Shown here in pieces: positions 1-5,725 of a stretch of DNA of 7,837 nucleotides. The stretch spans positions 1 to 7,837 of the forward strand of contig CALKYH010000004.1 of NCBI GenBank assembly GCA_938003595.1. The letters are read 5' to 3'. The notes under the pieces are model-generated. The model made no database searches. It had not been told where the DNA came from and saw only the letters and a program-made list of their open reading frames with translations. The stretch is from an uncultured bacterium (lineage in GTDB: Bacteria; Planctomycetota; Phycisphaerae; Phycisphaerales; UBA1924). Each line of letters begins with the position of its first letter. Positions within the stretch are counted from its first letter, which is position 1. Both the position numbers and the translations under genes were made by a program.

Positions 1-579
1 AACAAGTTCGCCTGGGGCGAGAACATCGGCTGGACGAACTGGAGGGACGCGAACGGCGGCGCGAGCGGCGTCCGCGTCGAGTCCACCTACCTCGTCGGGT
101 TCGTCTGGGGCGAGAACATCGGCTGGATCCATCTGGGGCAGGGGCCGACGAATTGCTCGTCTTACGCCAACGCGAACGCCGCGGACTTTGGCGTGAACAT
201 CCTGCCCGGCGGCGACCTGTCCGGCTACGGCTGGGGCGAGAACATCGGCTGGATCAACTTCGACACCCGCGCCTCGCTCTCGGGGTTCGGGGAGCAGGCC
301 CGCTTCGACTTCGCGGCCGGGAGGTTCCGGGGCTACGCCTGGGGCTCCAATGTCGGCTGGATCAACCTGCACGACGCGTCGCACTTCGTCGGCTCCGACT
401 TGCCCTGCGGCCTGGATCTCAATGGCGACTCGGTGATCAGCTTCGGCGACCTGAATGTGCTCCTCTCCTCGTTCAACCTGACCGGCCCGTGTCTCGTCGG
501 CGATGTGAACGGGGACCAGGTGGTCAACTTCGCCGACCTGAACCTCCTCCTGTCGTCGTATAACCAGCCCTGCCCCTAG
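1..579 (+). CDS. Secreted WGENxGW-repeat protein with C-terminal dockerin-like domain, 5' partial
   Basis: The frame is open from base 1 and ends at TAG 577-579, giving 192 visible residues. Four tryptophan-rich units are seen: WGENIGW at about residues 5-11, 36-42 and 78-84, and WGSNVGW at 114-120. Two calcium-binding EF-hand loops of dockerin type follow, the first near 138-149 (D-x-N-x-D pattern, closing Asp), the second near 168-179. Four cysteines (51, 136, 164, 191) match those of the downstream paralogue. Hand alignment with that paralogue needs no gaps and gives about 139 of 192 identities, so roughly 29 N-terminal residues, presumably a signal peptide, lie to the left of the window. 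Such Cys-bearing dockerin pairs are common at the C-termini of secreted planctomycete proteins. A role in binding or anchoring at the cell surface is inference. The function of the WGEN units is unknown to me. Confidence 0.85.
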   Translation, partial: NKFAWGENIGWTNWRDANGGASGVRVESTYLVGFVWGENIGWIHLGQGPTNCSSYANANAADFGVNILPGGDLSGYGWGENIGWINFDTRASLSGFGEQARFDFAAGRFRGYAWGSNVGWINLHDASHFVGSDLPCGLDLNGDSVISFGDLNVLLSSFNLTGPCLVGDVNGDQVVNFADLNLLLSSYNQPCP

Positions 580-609
580 CCCGGGCTCCGCTAGAAGGCG
601 GTCGAAAAG

Positions 610-632
610 CCGGGGTCGCCTATTGACCCCGG
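610..632. other. GC-rich stem-loop between the two paralogues
   Basis: Bases 610-617 (CCGGGGTC) and 625-632 (GACCCCGG) form a perfect 8-bp stem with a 7-base loop, GCCTATT. On the plus strand no T-run follows, so it is a weak intrinsic terminator there. Read on the minus strand the stem is followed by CTTTTC, closer to a terminator tail, but no minus-strand gene ends here. It lies 17 bases before the start of the second paralogue, so a leader or attenuation role is also possible. Confidence 0.4.
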
Positions 633-648
633 GGGCAATGTCCGGACA

Positions 649-1314
649 ATGGCGGTCATGATCTGCCTCCGCATCGCAGCAGCGGCGCTTGCCTGCGCCT
701 CCGGCGCCTTCGCCGCGTCCACCATCGACCCCGCGCACAAGTTCGCCTGGGGCGAGAACATCGGCTGGACGAACTGGCGCGACGCGAACGGCGGCGTCTC
801 CGGCGTCGAGGTGCACGACAACTTCCTGCGCGGCTTCATCTGGGGGGAGAATGTCGGCTGGATCAATGTCGGGCAGGGGCCGGCCAACTGCGGCATGTAC
901 GCCAACACCTCCGGCGCGGACTTCGGTGTGAACATCCTGCCCAGCGGCGAACTCACCGGTTTCGCCTGGGGCGAGAACATCGGGTGGATCAACTTCGACA
1001 CCCGTGCCTCGCTCTCGGGCTTCGGCCAGCAGGCCAGGTTCATCGCCTCGGCGGGGCGTTTCCGCGGCTATGTCTGGGGCGAGAATGTCGGGTGGATCAA
1101 CCTCGAGGACCCGACGCACTTCGTCGGATCCTCCATCCCCTGCGGCCTGGACATCAACGGCGACGACCTGATCGGCTTCGCCGACCTGAACATCGTTATC
1201 TCGGCGTTCAATACGAGCGGCCCGTGCCTGGTCGGCGATGTGAACGGCGACGGCGCGGTCAACTTCTCCGACCTGAACCTGATCATCTCGTCGTTCAACG
1301 AGGCCTGCCCCTGA
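649..1314 (+). CDS. Secreted WGENxGW-repeat protein with C-terminal GC-type dockerin-like domain
   Basis: A complete 221-residue protein and tandem paralogue of the gene upstream. Residues 1 to about 23 form a signal peptide (hydrophobic stretch ending near ASGAFAAS), so the product is exported. WGENIGW or WGENVGW units sit at 34-40, 65-71, 107-113 and 143-149, each inside a unit of about 31-42 residues with a (W/I)N ending. The dockerin-like part has two EF-hand loops, D168-N170-D172...D179 and D197-N199-D201...D208, each followed by a short helix (DLNxxISxFN). Cysteines 81, 165, 193 and 220 are conserved in the paralogue and could form disulfides after export. No catalytic domain is visible, so this is more likely a structural, adhesive or carbohydrate-associated protein than an enzyme; that is inference. 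The ATG at 649 has no Shine-Dalgarno sequence. An ATG at 658 is an alternative start that would still leave a signal peptide. The stop lies 4 bases from the convergent lipoprotein gene. Confidence 0.88.
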   Translation: MAVMICLRIAAAALACASGAFAASTIDPAHKFAWGENIGWTNWRDANGGVSGVEVHDNFLRGFIWGENVGWINVGQGPANCGMYANTSGADFGVNILPSGELTGFAWGENIGWINFDTRASLSGFGQQARFIASAGRFRGYVWGENVGWINLEDPTHFVGSSIPCGLDINGDDLIGFADLNIVISAFNTSGPCLVGDVNGDGAVNFSDLNLIISSFNEACP

Positions 1315-1318
1315 GGAA

Positions 1319-1924
1319 TCAGCGCTGTGGCGGCGCGCTCTCGGGCGGGCTGCCGATCGGCTCGGTCACCGGCTCCAGCGCCGGCGGGTTCTCCTCGCCG
1401 CCGATGGGCGGGAAGGACTCGGCCTCGGATTCCGGGGCCGGGGCCGGGGCCGGCGTCGGCGCGACATCGATCTCGACCTCGGCCTCGGATCCCGCGTCGG
1501 CGGGCGCCTGCTCGACGACCTGCGCCGCCATCATCGCGCGGAGGTCGCGGCCGCGGGCGATGGCGTCGGCGGGGTCGGTGGACTGCGGCTCCAACGCGAA
1601 GTGCCAGCGGACCTCGTTCTTGAACTTCATCGGCAGCGCCATCGTCACCAGGTCGATGCCGGGCCATTCCTGGACGGGCATGTCGGCCTCGGCGCTGGTG
1701 GCCAGTGGCTCGTAGCCGTCCAGCTCCAGGCGGACGTCGTAGGTCCCGTACCACTCGAAATCGACCTCGAGCGGTGTGCGCCCCATGTCCACATCGTTCA
1801 GGCGGACCAGGGCGCCCGGCGGGTCGGAGGTGATGTAGAGCCGGCGCTCCAGGCAGCCGGCGAGCGCGCCCAGCGCCGCGGCGGGGAGGGCGAGTCGCAG
1901 GAGCAGCTGGGCGGCGCGGCGCAT
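1319..1924 (-). CDS. PEGA-domain outer-envelope lipoprotein, downstream partner of lptB
   Basis: 201 residues starting at ATG 1924 and ending at TGA 1321-1319. The N-terminus is a lipoprotein signal: two Arg, a hydrophobic core at 7-21, and the lipobox L21-A22-G23-C24, so Cys24 should be lipidated. Residues about 28-74 form a PEGA domain, the small beta domain named for its P-E-G-A motif: YITSDPPGALVRLNDVDMG, then TPLEVDF, ending in the typical LDGYEPL. A mixed region follows, then a disordered Pro/Glu/Ala-rich C-terminus (PAPAPAPESE and similar, about residues 140-201). The start was chosen because it gives a full lipoprotein signal and lies 10 bases after the lptB stop. A GAGG sits about 13 bases upstream, a rather long spacing. 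PEGA domains occur in many surface and envelope proteins; the exact function of this one is unknown. Its position suggests translational coupling to lptB and a role at the envelope, which is inference. Confidence 0.85.
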   Translation of the reverse strand: MRRAAQLLLRLALPAAALGALAGCLERRLYITSDPPGALVRLNDVDMGRTPLEVDFEWYGTYDVRLELDGYEPLATSAEADMPVQEWPGIDLVTMALPMKFKNEVRWHFALEPQSTDPADAIARGRDLRAMMAAQVVEQAPADAGSEAEVEIDVAPTPAPAPAPESEAESFPPIGGEENPPALEPVTEPIGSPPESAPPQR

Positions 1925-1934
1925 GGCGTGCAGA

Positions 1935-2711
1935 TTACCTCGGGGCGTCGGCGCCCGCGGGGGAGATGATGGGCCGATCGTCGAACTCGTCCCCCCGGAA
2001 CATCGAGCCGATGTAGTGGCGCTTGACCAGGTCGTCGTTGATGAGCGCCCGGGGCGTGCCCTCGGTGAGGACCTTGCCCTCGTTGATGATGTACGCCCGG
2101 TCGCAGACGCGCAGGGTCTGCTGGACATTGTGGTCGGTGATGAGGACGGCGATGCCCATGTCCACCAGGCGCCGGATCTCGCGCTGCAGGTCCTCGACGG
2201 CGAGGGGGTCCACGCCGCTGAACGGCTCGTCCAGCAGGACCAGCCGGGGCTCGGTGACCAGGGCGCGGGCGATCTCCAGCTTGCGGCGCTCGCCGCCGGA
2301 GCAGGTGCGGGCCTGGTCGTGGGCCTTGTGGGTCAGGCCGAACTGTTCGAGCAGCTCGACGCAGCGCCGGCGCTGGTCGCGCCGGCTGAGCCGGGTGACC
2401 TCGAGGATGGCCAGGAGGTTCTCCTCGACGCTGAGCCGGGTGAAGCAGGAGGGCTCCTGGCTGAGGTAGCCCATGCCGCGCCGGGCCCGGCGGTACATGG
2501 GGAGGCTGGAGATGTCCCGCCCGTCGAAGACGACCTTGCCGCCGTCGGCGTCGATCATGCCGATCGTGATACGGAAGGAGGTGGTCTTGCCGGCGCCGTT
2601 GCGGCCCAGCAGGCCCACGATCTCGGCCCGGTCCACATGGAACGAGACGCCGTCCACGACGGTGCGGCCGGAGTAGCGCTTGACCAGCTTGGTCGCTTCG
2701 AGCAGGGGCAC
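1935..2711 (-). CDS. lptB: LPS export ABC transporter ATP-binding protein LptB
   Basis: A 258-residue ABC ATPase. It energises extraction of lipopolysaccharide from the inner membrane with LptF and LptG, on the cytoplasmic side. Visible motifs: Walker A GRNGAGKT at 36-43, Q-loop Gln85, signature CSGGERRK at 137-144 (Cys replaces the usual Leu), Walker B ending LLDEP at 159-163 with catalytic Glu162, D-loop SGVDP at 165-169, and switch His194. The FSGVDPLAVEDLQ and TDHNVQQTL segments and the VKRHYIGSMFRGDEF end are hallmarks of LptB rather than of amino-acid importers. It is slightly longer than E. coli LptB (241 residues) because of a tail of about 15 residues rich in Pro, Ala and Asp. The start is GTG at 2711; no ATG fits and no Shine-Dalgarno is seen. 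The next gene, 10 bases downstream, is a lipoprotein instead of the lptA/lptC genes often found beside lptB. Confidence 0.93.
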   Translation of the reverse strand: MPLLEATKLVKRYSGRTVVDGVSFHVDRAEIVGLLGRNGAGKTTSFRITIGMIDADGGKVVFDGRDISSLPMYRRARRGMGYLSQEPSCFTRLSVEENLLAILEVTRLSRRDQRRRCVELLEQFGLTHKAHDQARTCSGGERRKLEIARALVTEPRLVLLDEPFSGVDPLAVEDLQREIRRLVDMGIAVLITDHNVQQTLRVCDRAYIINEGKVLTEGTPRALINDDLVKRHYIGSMFRGDEFDDRPIISPAGADAPR

Positions 2712-2718
2712 GGGGATC

Positions 2719-2729
2719 AGTGTAGATAG
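2719..2729 (-). promoter_or_regulatory. Possible -10 element for lptB, suggesting a near-leaderless transcript
   Basis: On the minus strand the AT-richest spot of the divergent spacer reads ACTATCTACACT just upstream of the lptB GTG. TACACT (2724-2719) matches four of six -10 bases. Only 7 bases separate it from the start codon, so transcription from it would begin at or next to the GTG. No convincing -35 box is seen. This fits with the absence of a Shine-Dalgarno sequence but remains weak evidence. Confidence 0.25.
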
Positions 2730-2769
2730 TGGGGCGGGGCGTGAGGCTCGGCGGGCGGGAAGGGCGTGG

Positions 2770-2799
2770 TTGAACGCCGCCGTCCGGGCCTCCTACCCT
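2770..2799 (+). promoter_or_regulatory. Candidate sigma70-type promoter of the GAPDH gene
   Basis: TTGAAC at 2770-2775 (four of six -35 bases) and TACCCT at 2794-2799 (three of six -10 bases) are separated by 18 bases. Transcription would start near 2806, giving a leader of about 40 bases before the ATG at 2847. It is the only reasonable promoter-like pair in this GC-rich spacer. The match is modest. Confidence 0.35.
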
Positions 2800-2831
2800 T
2801 GCCCCCCAGCCCGCCTCGTTCGCACCTGTTC

Positions 2832-2837
2832 GGAGGG
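2832..2837 (+). promoter_or_regulatory. Ribosome binding site of the GAPDH gene
   Basis: GGAGGG lies 9 bases before the ATG at 2847. It fixes the start there rather than at in-frame start codons further upstream, which would add residues unlike GAPDH. Most other genes in this window have no such clear site, in keeping with strong expression of a glycolytic gene. Confidence 0.75.
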
Positions 2838-2846
2838 TTCCCACTC

Positions 2847-3866
2847 ATGGCCATCCGCATCGGCATCAACGGTTTCGGTCGCATCGGTCGCCTCGTCTGC
2901 CGCATGGGCTTCGACCAGGGGGTCGAGGTCGCGGCCGTCAACGACCTGGTCCCCGCGGACAACCTCGCGTACCTGCTGAAGTACGACACGATGCACGGCC
3001 AGTTCCGTCGCGCGATCTCCGCGACGGACAACTCCTTCACGGTGGACGGGCGCACGACCAAGACCTTCGCCGAGAAGGACCCGGGCAAGATCCCCTGGAA
3101 GGACATGGGCGTGCAGTATGTCCTGGAGTCCACCGGGCTCTTCACGGACCACGACAACGCCAGCAAGCACCTGGCGGCGGGCGCAAAGCGCGTGCTCATC
3201 TCCGCGCCCACCAAGACCACCGACACCGTGCCGACCATGTGCTACAAGGTCAACCACGAGATCTACGACCCCGCCAAGCACCTGATCGTCTCCAACGCCT
3301 CCTGCACCACCAACTGCCTGGCGCCCATCGCCAAGGTCGTGCACGATTCGTTCGGCCTCGAAGAGGGCCTGATGACGACCATCCACGCCGTCACCGCGAC
3401 GCAGCCGACGCAGGACGGGCCCAGCAAGAAGGACTGGCGCGGCGGGCGGAATGGCTACATGAACATCATCCCCGCCAGCACCGGCGCCGCGAAGGCCGTC
3501 GCCCTGTGCATCCCGGCGCTCAAGGGCAAGCTCACCGGCATGTCCTTCCGCGTGCCCACGGCGGATGTCTCCTGCGTGGACCTGACCTTCCGCACGAGCA
3601 AGTCCACGACGCTCGCGGAGATCAACGCGGCGATGAAGGCGGCCAGCGAGGGCTCCATGCTCGGCGTGCTGGGCTACACCGACGAGGAGGTCGTCAGCAG
3701 CGACTTCATCGGCGACCGGCGCTCTTCGATCTTCGACGCCCTGGCGGGCATCGAGCTGAACAAGAACTTCTTCAAGATCGTGTCCTGGTACGACAACGAG
3801 GCCGGCTACGCCGCCCGCTGCGTGGACATGATCAAGATGATGGCCCAGAAGGACGGCATCGGCTAA
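2847..3866 (+). CDS. gap: Type I glyceraldehyde-3-phosphate dehydrogenase
   Basis: 339 residues, full length for the family. It oxidises and phosphorylates glyceraldehyde-3-phosphate to 1,3-bisphosphoglycerate with NAD+, the central cytosolic step of glycolysis, reversible in gluconeogenesis. The Rossmann start is INGFGRIGR (residues 7-15). Asn32-Asp33 after the second strand is typical of NAD-preferring enzymes. The active-site motif SNASCTTNCLAP places nucleophile Cys153, with partner His180 in TTIHAVTATQ. GPSKKDWRGGRNG (191-203) and NIIPASTGAAKAV (207-219) are the conserved phosphate-site segments, and SWYDNEAGYA (313-322) the C-terminal signature. The start at 2847 is supported by a good ribosome binding site and by homology to the family N-terminus. 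It is transcribed divergently from lptB, with no glycolytic partner gene such as pgk immediately downstream. All key residues are present. Confidence 0.97.
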   Translation: MAIRIGINGFGRIGRLVCRMGFDQGVEVAAVNDLVPADNLAYLLKYDTMHGQFRRAISATDNSFTVDGRTTKTFAEKDPGKIPWKDMGVQYVLESTGLFTDHDNASKHLAAGAKRVLISAPTKTTDTVPTMCYKVNHEIYDPAKHLIVSNASCTTNCLAPIAKVVHDSFGLEEGLMTTIHAVTATQPTQDGPSKKDWRGGRNGYMNIIPASTGAAKAVALCIPALKGKLTGMSFRVPTADVSCVDLTFRTSKSTTLAEINAAMKAASEGSMLGVLGYTDEEVVSSDFIGDRRSSIFDALAGIELNKNFFKIVSWYDNEAGYAARCVDMIKMMAQKDGIG

Positions 3867-3870
3867 GGCC

Positions 3871-3893
3871 GGGCTCCCTGTCTGACGGAGCCC
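3871..3893 (+). terminator. Stem-loop after the GAPDH gene, possible terminator without U-tract
   Basis: GGGCTCC (3871-3877) and GGAGCCC (3887-3893) form a perfect 7-bp stem with a 9-base loop, starting 4 bases after the stop codon. The following bases are CAAGCGC, not a T-run, so it is not a classical intrinsic terminator. It may act with Rho or stabilise the 3' end of the mRNA. Confidence 0.4.
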
Positions 3894-4011
3894 CAAGCGC
3901 AAGCGCGGGGCCTCGTGCGCGTCCTGCCGAACTGCGAGTCATCACATGCCCGCGCCCGGGGCCCGTCGCTCGCGCTCCGGGTTCTGCAGGAGCGGTGGAG
4001 CCGGGGTCCTC

Positions 4012-4042
4012 CTGAAATCCGCGCCCCCGGTTCCGGTATAAC
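4012..4042 (+). promoter_or_regulatory. Candidate promoter of the SPFH gene
   Basis: TATAAC at 4037-4042 matches five of six -10 bases and stands out in very GC-rich DNA. CTGAAA at 4012-4017 (four of six) is a possible -35 box at a long 19-base spacing. The -35 candidate lies in the loop of an imperfect inverted repeat (3997-4006 with 4025-4034, ten pairs with one G-T). The leader would be about 60 bases. The 245-base spacer 3867-4111 otherwise holds only the stem-loop described after GAPDH. Confidence 0.4.
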
Positions 4043-4099
4043 TGTGCGTCAGGTGGTCTTCCCCGGAGCCGTTCTGCGCGGCCCTCGGGGTCTTTCTCG

Positions 4100-4104
4100 G
4101 GAGG
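4100..4104 (+). promoter_or_regulatory. Ribosome binding site of the SPFH gene
   Basis: GGAGG, within GGGAGGTGG, lies 7 bases before the ATG at 4112. It supports this start, which also gives an intact N-terminal membrane segment. Confidence 0.75.
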
Positions 4105-4111
4105 TGGAACA

Positions 4112-5725
4112 ATGCTGCAGATCGTCCTTCTCATCGTGGCGCTCGCCATCGTCGCGGGCGTCGCCGTCATCGTCAGCCGTCATCCCGCCGGCGGGCCGCG
4201 CGCCGGCGGCGTGGTCGCGGCGGGCGCCGTGACCATCTTCGCCGTGATCATGCTCTCGTCGCTGCGCCATGTCGGCGCCGACCAGGTGGGCGTGGTGACG
4301 AAGAATGTCGGCGCCAAGCCGCTGCCGGAGGGCGCGATCCTCGCGACCGGAGGCGAAACGGGGCCGCAGGCCAAAGTGCTCGGCCCCGGCTGGCACCTGT
4401 GGCTCTGGCCCGTGGTGTACGACGTCACGATCTTCCCGGTGGTCGAGATCCAGGACGACGAGGTCGGCCTGCTCACCACCGCCGACGGCAAGCCCCTGCC
4501 GACCGGCTCGGTCTTCGCGCCGGAATGGCCCGAGCAGGACCTGGCCCGGATGCTCGACGCCGCGGAGTTCCTGCGCAGCGGCGAGGGCTACAAGGGCCCG
4601 CAGACGACGGTGCTCACGCCCGGTCGCTACCGCCTGAACCCGCGCCTCTACACCGTGGACAAGGTCCCGGTGACGAACATCGCGCCGGCGACCGTCGCCG
4701 TCATCAAGAGCAATGTGGGCGACCTGCCCGTGGGCGTCGAGGACCTGGAGCGGCGCGGCAAGGTCGTGGACATCGGCCAGCGCGGCATCTGGCGCGAGCC
4801 CTTCGGCCCCCAGAAGCTGTACCTGAACACCAAGGCCTACGAGGTCACGGCGATCTCCACCGCCAAGCGCGTGCTCGACTTCGCCGCGAGCGCCGGCGCC
4901 ACCAAGGAGGCCATGGAGCGCGACATCACGGTCCGCTCGTCCGACGGCTTCACCTTCCCGGTGGATGTCCGCGTCGAGTACCAGATCCTCCCGTCCGACG
5001 CGCCGGTGGTCGTCGCGCAGCTGGGCAACGACAACGAGGCCCTGCGCGGCCCGCTGAACTCCGCCGTCCGCGCCATCTTCCGCAACAACGCCGAGCGCGT
5101 GAAGGCGCTGGACTATGTCCGTGAGCGCTCCCAGCAGGAGGCCCAGTCCCTCCAGGCGCTGGTGGGGGAGATGCGCAAGCTCGGCGTGACCATCACCGCC
5201 GTGCGCATCGGCAGCGTCGGCGACCAGGCGAGCCTGGGCCAGCTGCTCAAGACCCAGACTGACCGCGAGATCGCCCTGCAGGAGCAGGTGACCTTCCAGG
5301 AGCAGCAGCGCGCCGCCGAGCAGAAAAAGGCCCTGTCCCGCACCGAGCAGGAGGCCGAGGAAGAGCGCCGACTGGCGACCTCCCAGTACGAGGTGAAGAT
5401 CGCCGAGCAGGACAAGCAGCAGCGCATCATCGGCGCCGAGGCCGAGGCGGAGACCATCCGCATCAAGGCCGACGCCCAGGCCCGCGCGTTCGAGGCCATC
5501 GCGGCCCAGATCGGCTCGCGCAACGCCGCCATGCTGGAGATGCTCCGCATCGTCGGCATGGAGGACATCCTCATCACCCCGCGCGTCATGATGTCCGGCC
5601 ACTCCGCCGAGGCCGGCGGCGACAGCGCCGCGCTCGTCGGCACCATGCTGGACCTGATGATCAGCCGCGAGGAGAACGCGCCGGTCCAGGCCGCAAGCCC
5701 GGCCTCGGCGAAGGCCAAGCCCTAG
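4112..5725 (+). CDS. Membrane-anchored SPFH/band-7 (flotillin-like) protein with internal repeats
   Basis: 537 residues. Two hydrophobic segments at about 2-22 and 33-50 anchor it in the membrane. Residues about 54-250 contain a repeated beta module: GPQxxVLxPG(W/R)...L...YxV...P V..I at 84-113 and 162-190, a shorter version GPQKLYLNTKAYEV at 232-245, and a VxxxxxxG..LPxG element at 60-74, 118-132 and 196-208. An SPFH/band-7 core follows to about 367, including TVRSSDGFTFPVDVRVEYQI (273-292) and the typical LGVTITAVRIGSV (357-369). Residues about 375-465 are a charged coiled coil rich in Glu, Gln and Ala with flotillin-like EAEAETIRIKADAQA. The tail after 520 is Ala/Pro/Lys-rich. SPFH proteins oligomerise on membranes and organise microdomains or control membrane proteases; the specific role here is unknown. 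No NfeD-type partner gene lies beside it. Its TAG overlaps the stop of the convergent epimerase gene. Confidence 0.88.
   Translation: MLQIVLLIVALAIVAGVAVIVSRHPAGGPRAGGVVAAGAVTIFAVIMLSSLRHVGADQVGVVTKNVGAKPLPEGAILATGGETGPQAKVLGPGWHLWLWPVVYDVTIFPVVEIQDDEVGLLTTADGKPLPTGSVFAPEWPEQDLARMLDAAEFLRSGEGYKGPQTTVLTPGRYRLNPRLYTVDKVPVTNIAPATVAVIKSNVGDLPVGVEDLERRGKVVDIGQRGIWREPFGPQKLYLNTKAYEVTAISTAKRVLDFAASAGATKEAMERDITVRSSDGFTFPVDVRVEYQILPSDAPVVVAQLGNDNEALRGPLNSAVRAIFRNNAERVKALDYVRERSQQEAQSLQALVGEMRKLGVTITAVRIGSVGDQASLGQLLKTQTDREIALQEQVTFQEQQRAAEQKKALSRTEQEAEEERRLATSQYEVKIAEQDKQQRIIGAEAEAETIRIKADAQARAFEAIAAQIGSRNAAMLEMLRIVGMEDILITPRVMMSGHSAEAGGDSAALVGTMLDLMISREENAPVQAASPASAKAKP

Larger units (their letters stand above)
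1..1314 (+). repeat. Tandem gene duplication, unit about 735 bp
   Basis: The two dockerin-protein genes match at a constant offset of 735 bases (666-base gene plus 69-base spacer) without any insertion or deletion in the aligned coding part. Nucleotide identity is highest in the first WGEN unit, where bases 2-42 and 737-777 are identical, and a shorter identical stretch follows. The rest differs, mostly by conservative substitutions. This indicates an old tandem duplication kept by selection, or a family with local gene conversion. More copies may lie to the left. Confidence 0.8.

Noticed and set aside
578..587. Ten-base palindrome AGCCCGGGCT at the first gene's stop
   Set aside because: It has no loop, so it cannot form a stable hairpin, and such GC palindromes are expected by chance at this base composition.
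623..651. Possible promoter TTGACC...ACAATG before the second dockerin gene
   Set aside because: The -35-like bases are part of the stem-loop 610-632 and the -10 candidate overlaps the start codon itself, so it could not serve this gene.
1431..1460. GGGGCC-type short repeat
   Set aside because: It encodes the Pro-Ala tail of the lipoprotein on the minus strand and is explained by that low-complexity protein segment.
1319..2128. Longer reading of the lipoprotein gene starting inside lptB
   Set aside because: The extra 68 residues are Ser/Arg/Thr-rich shadow sequence of lptB and would bury the lipoprotein signal.
1923..2729. Long plus-strand open frame opposite lptB
   Set aside because: It is the antisense shadow of a gene with complete ABC-ATPase motifs; its Ala/Gly/Asp-rich product shows no domain.
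4049..5602. 517-codon minus-strand open frame opposite the SPFH gene
   Set aside because: It arises from high G+C and biased third positions on the real strand; the product is low-complexity Leu/Gly/His/Asp-rich.
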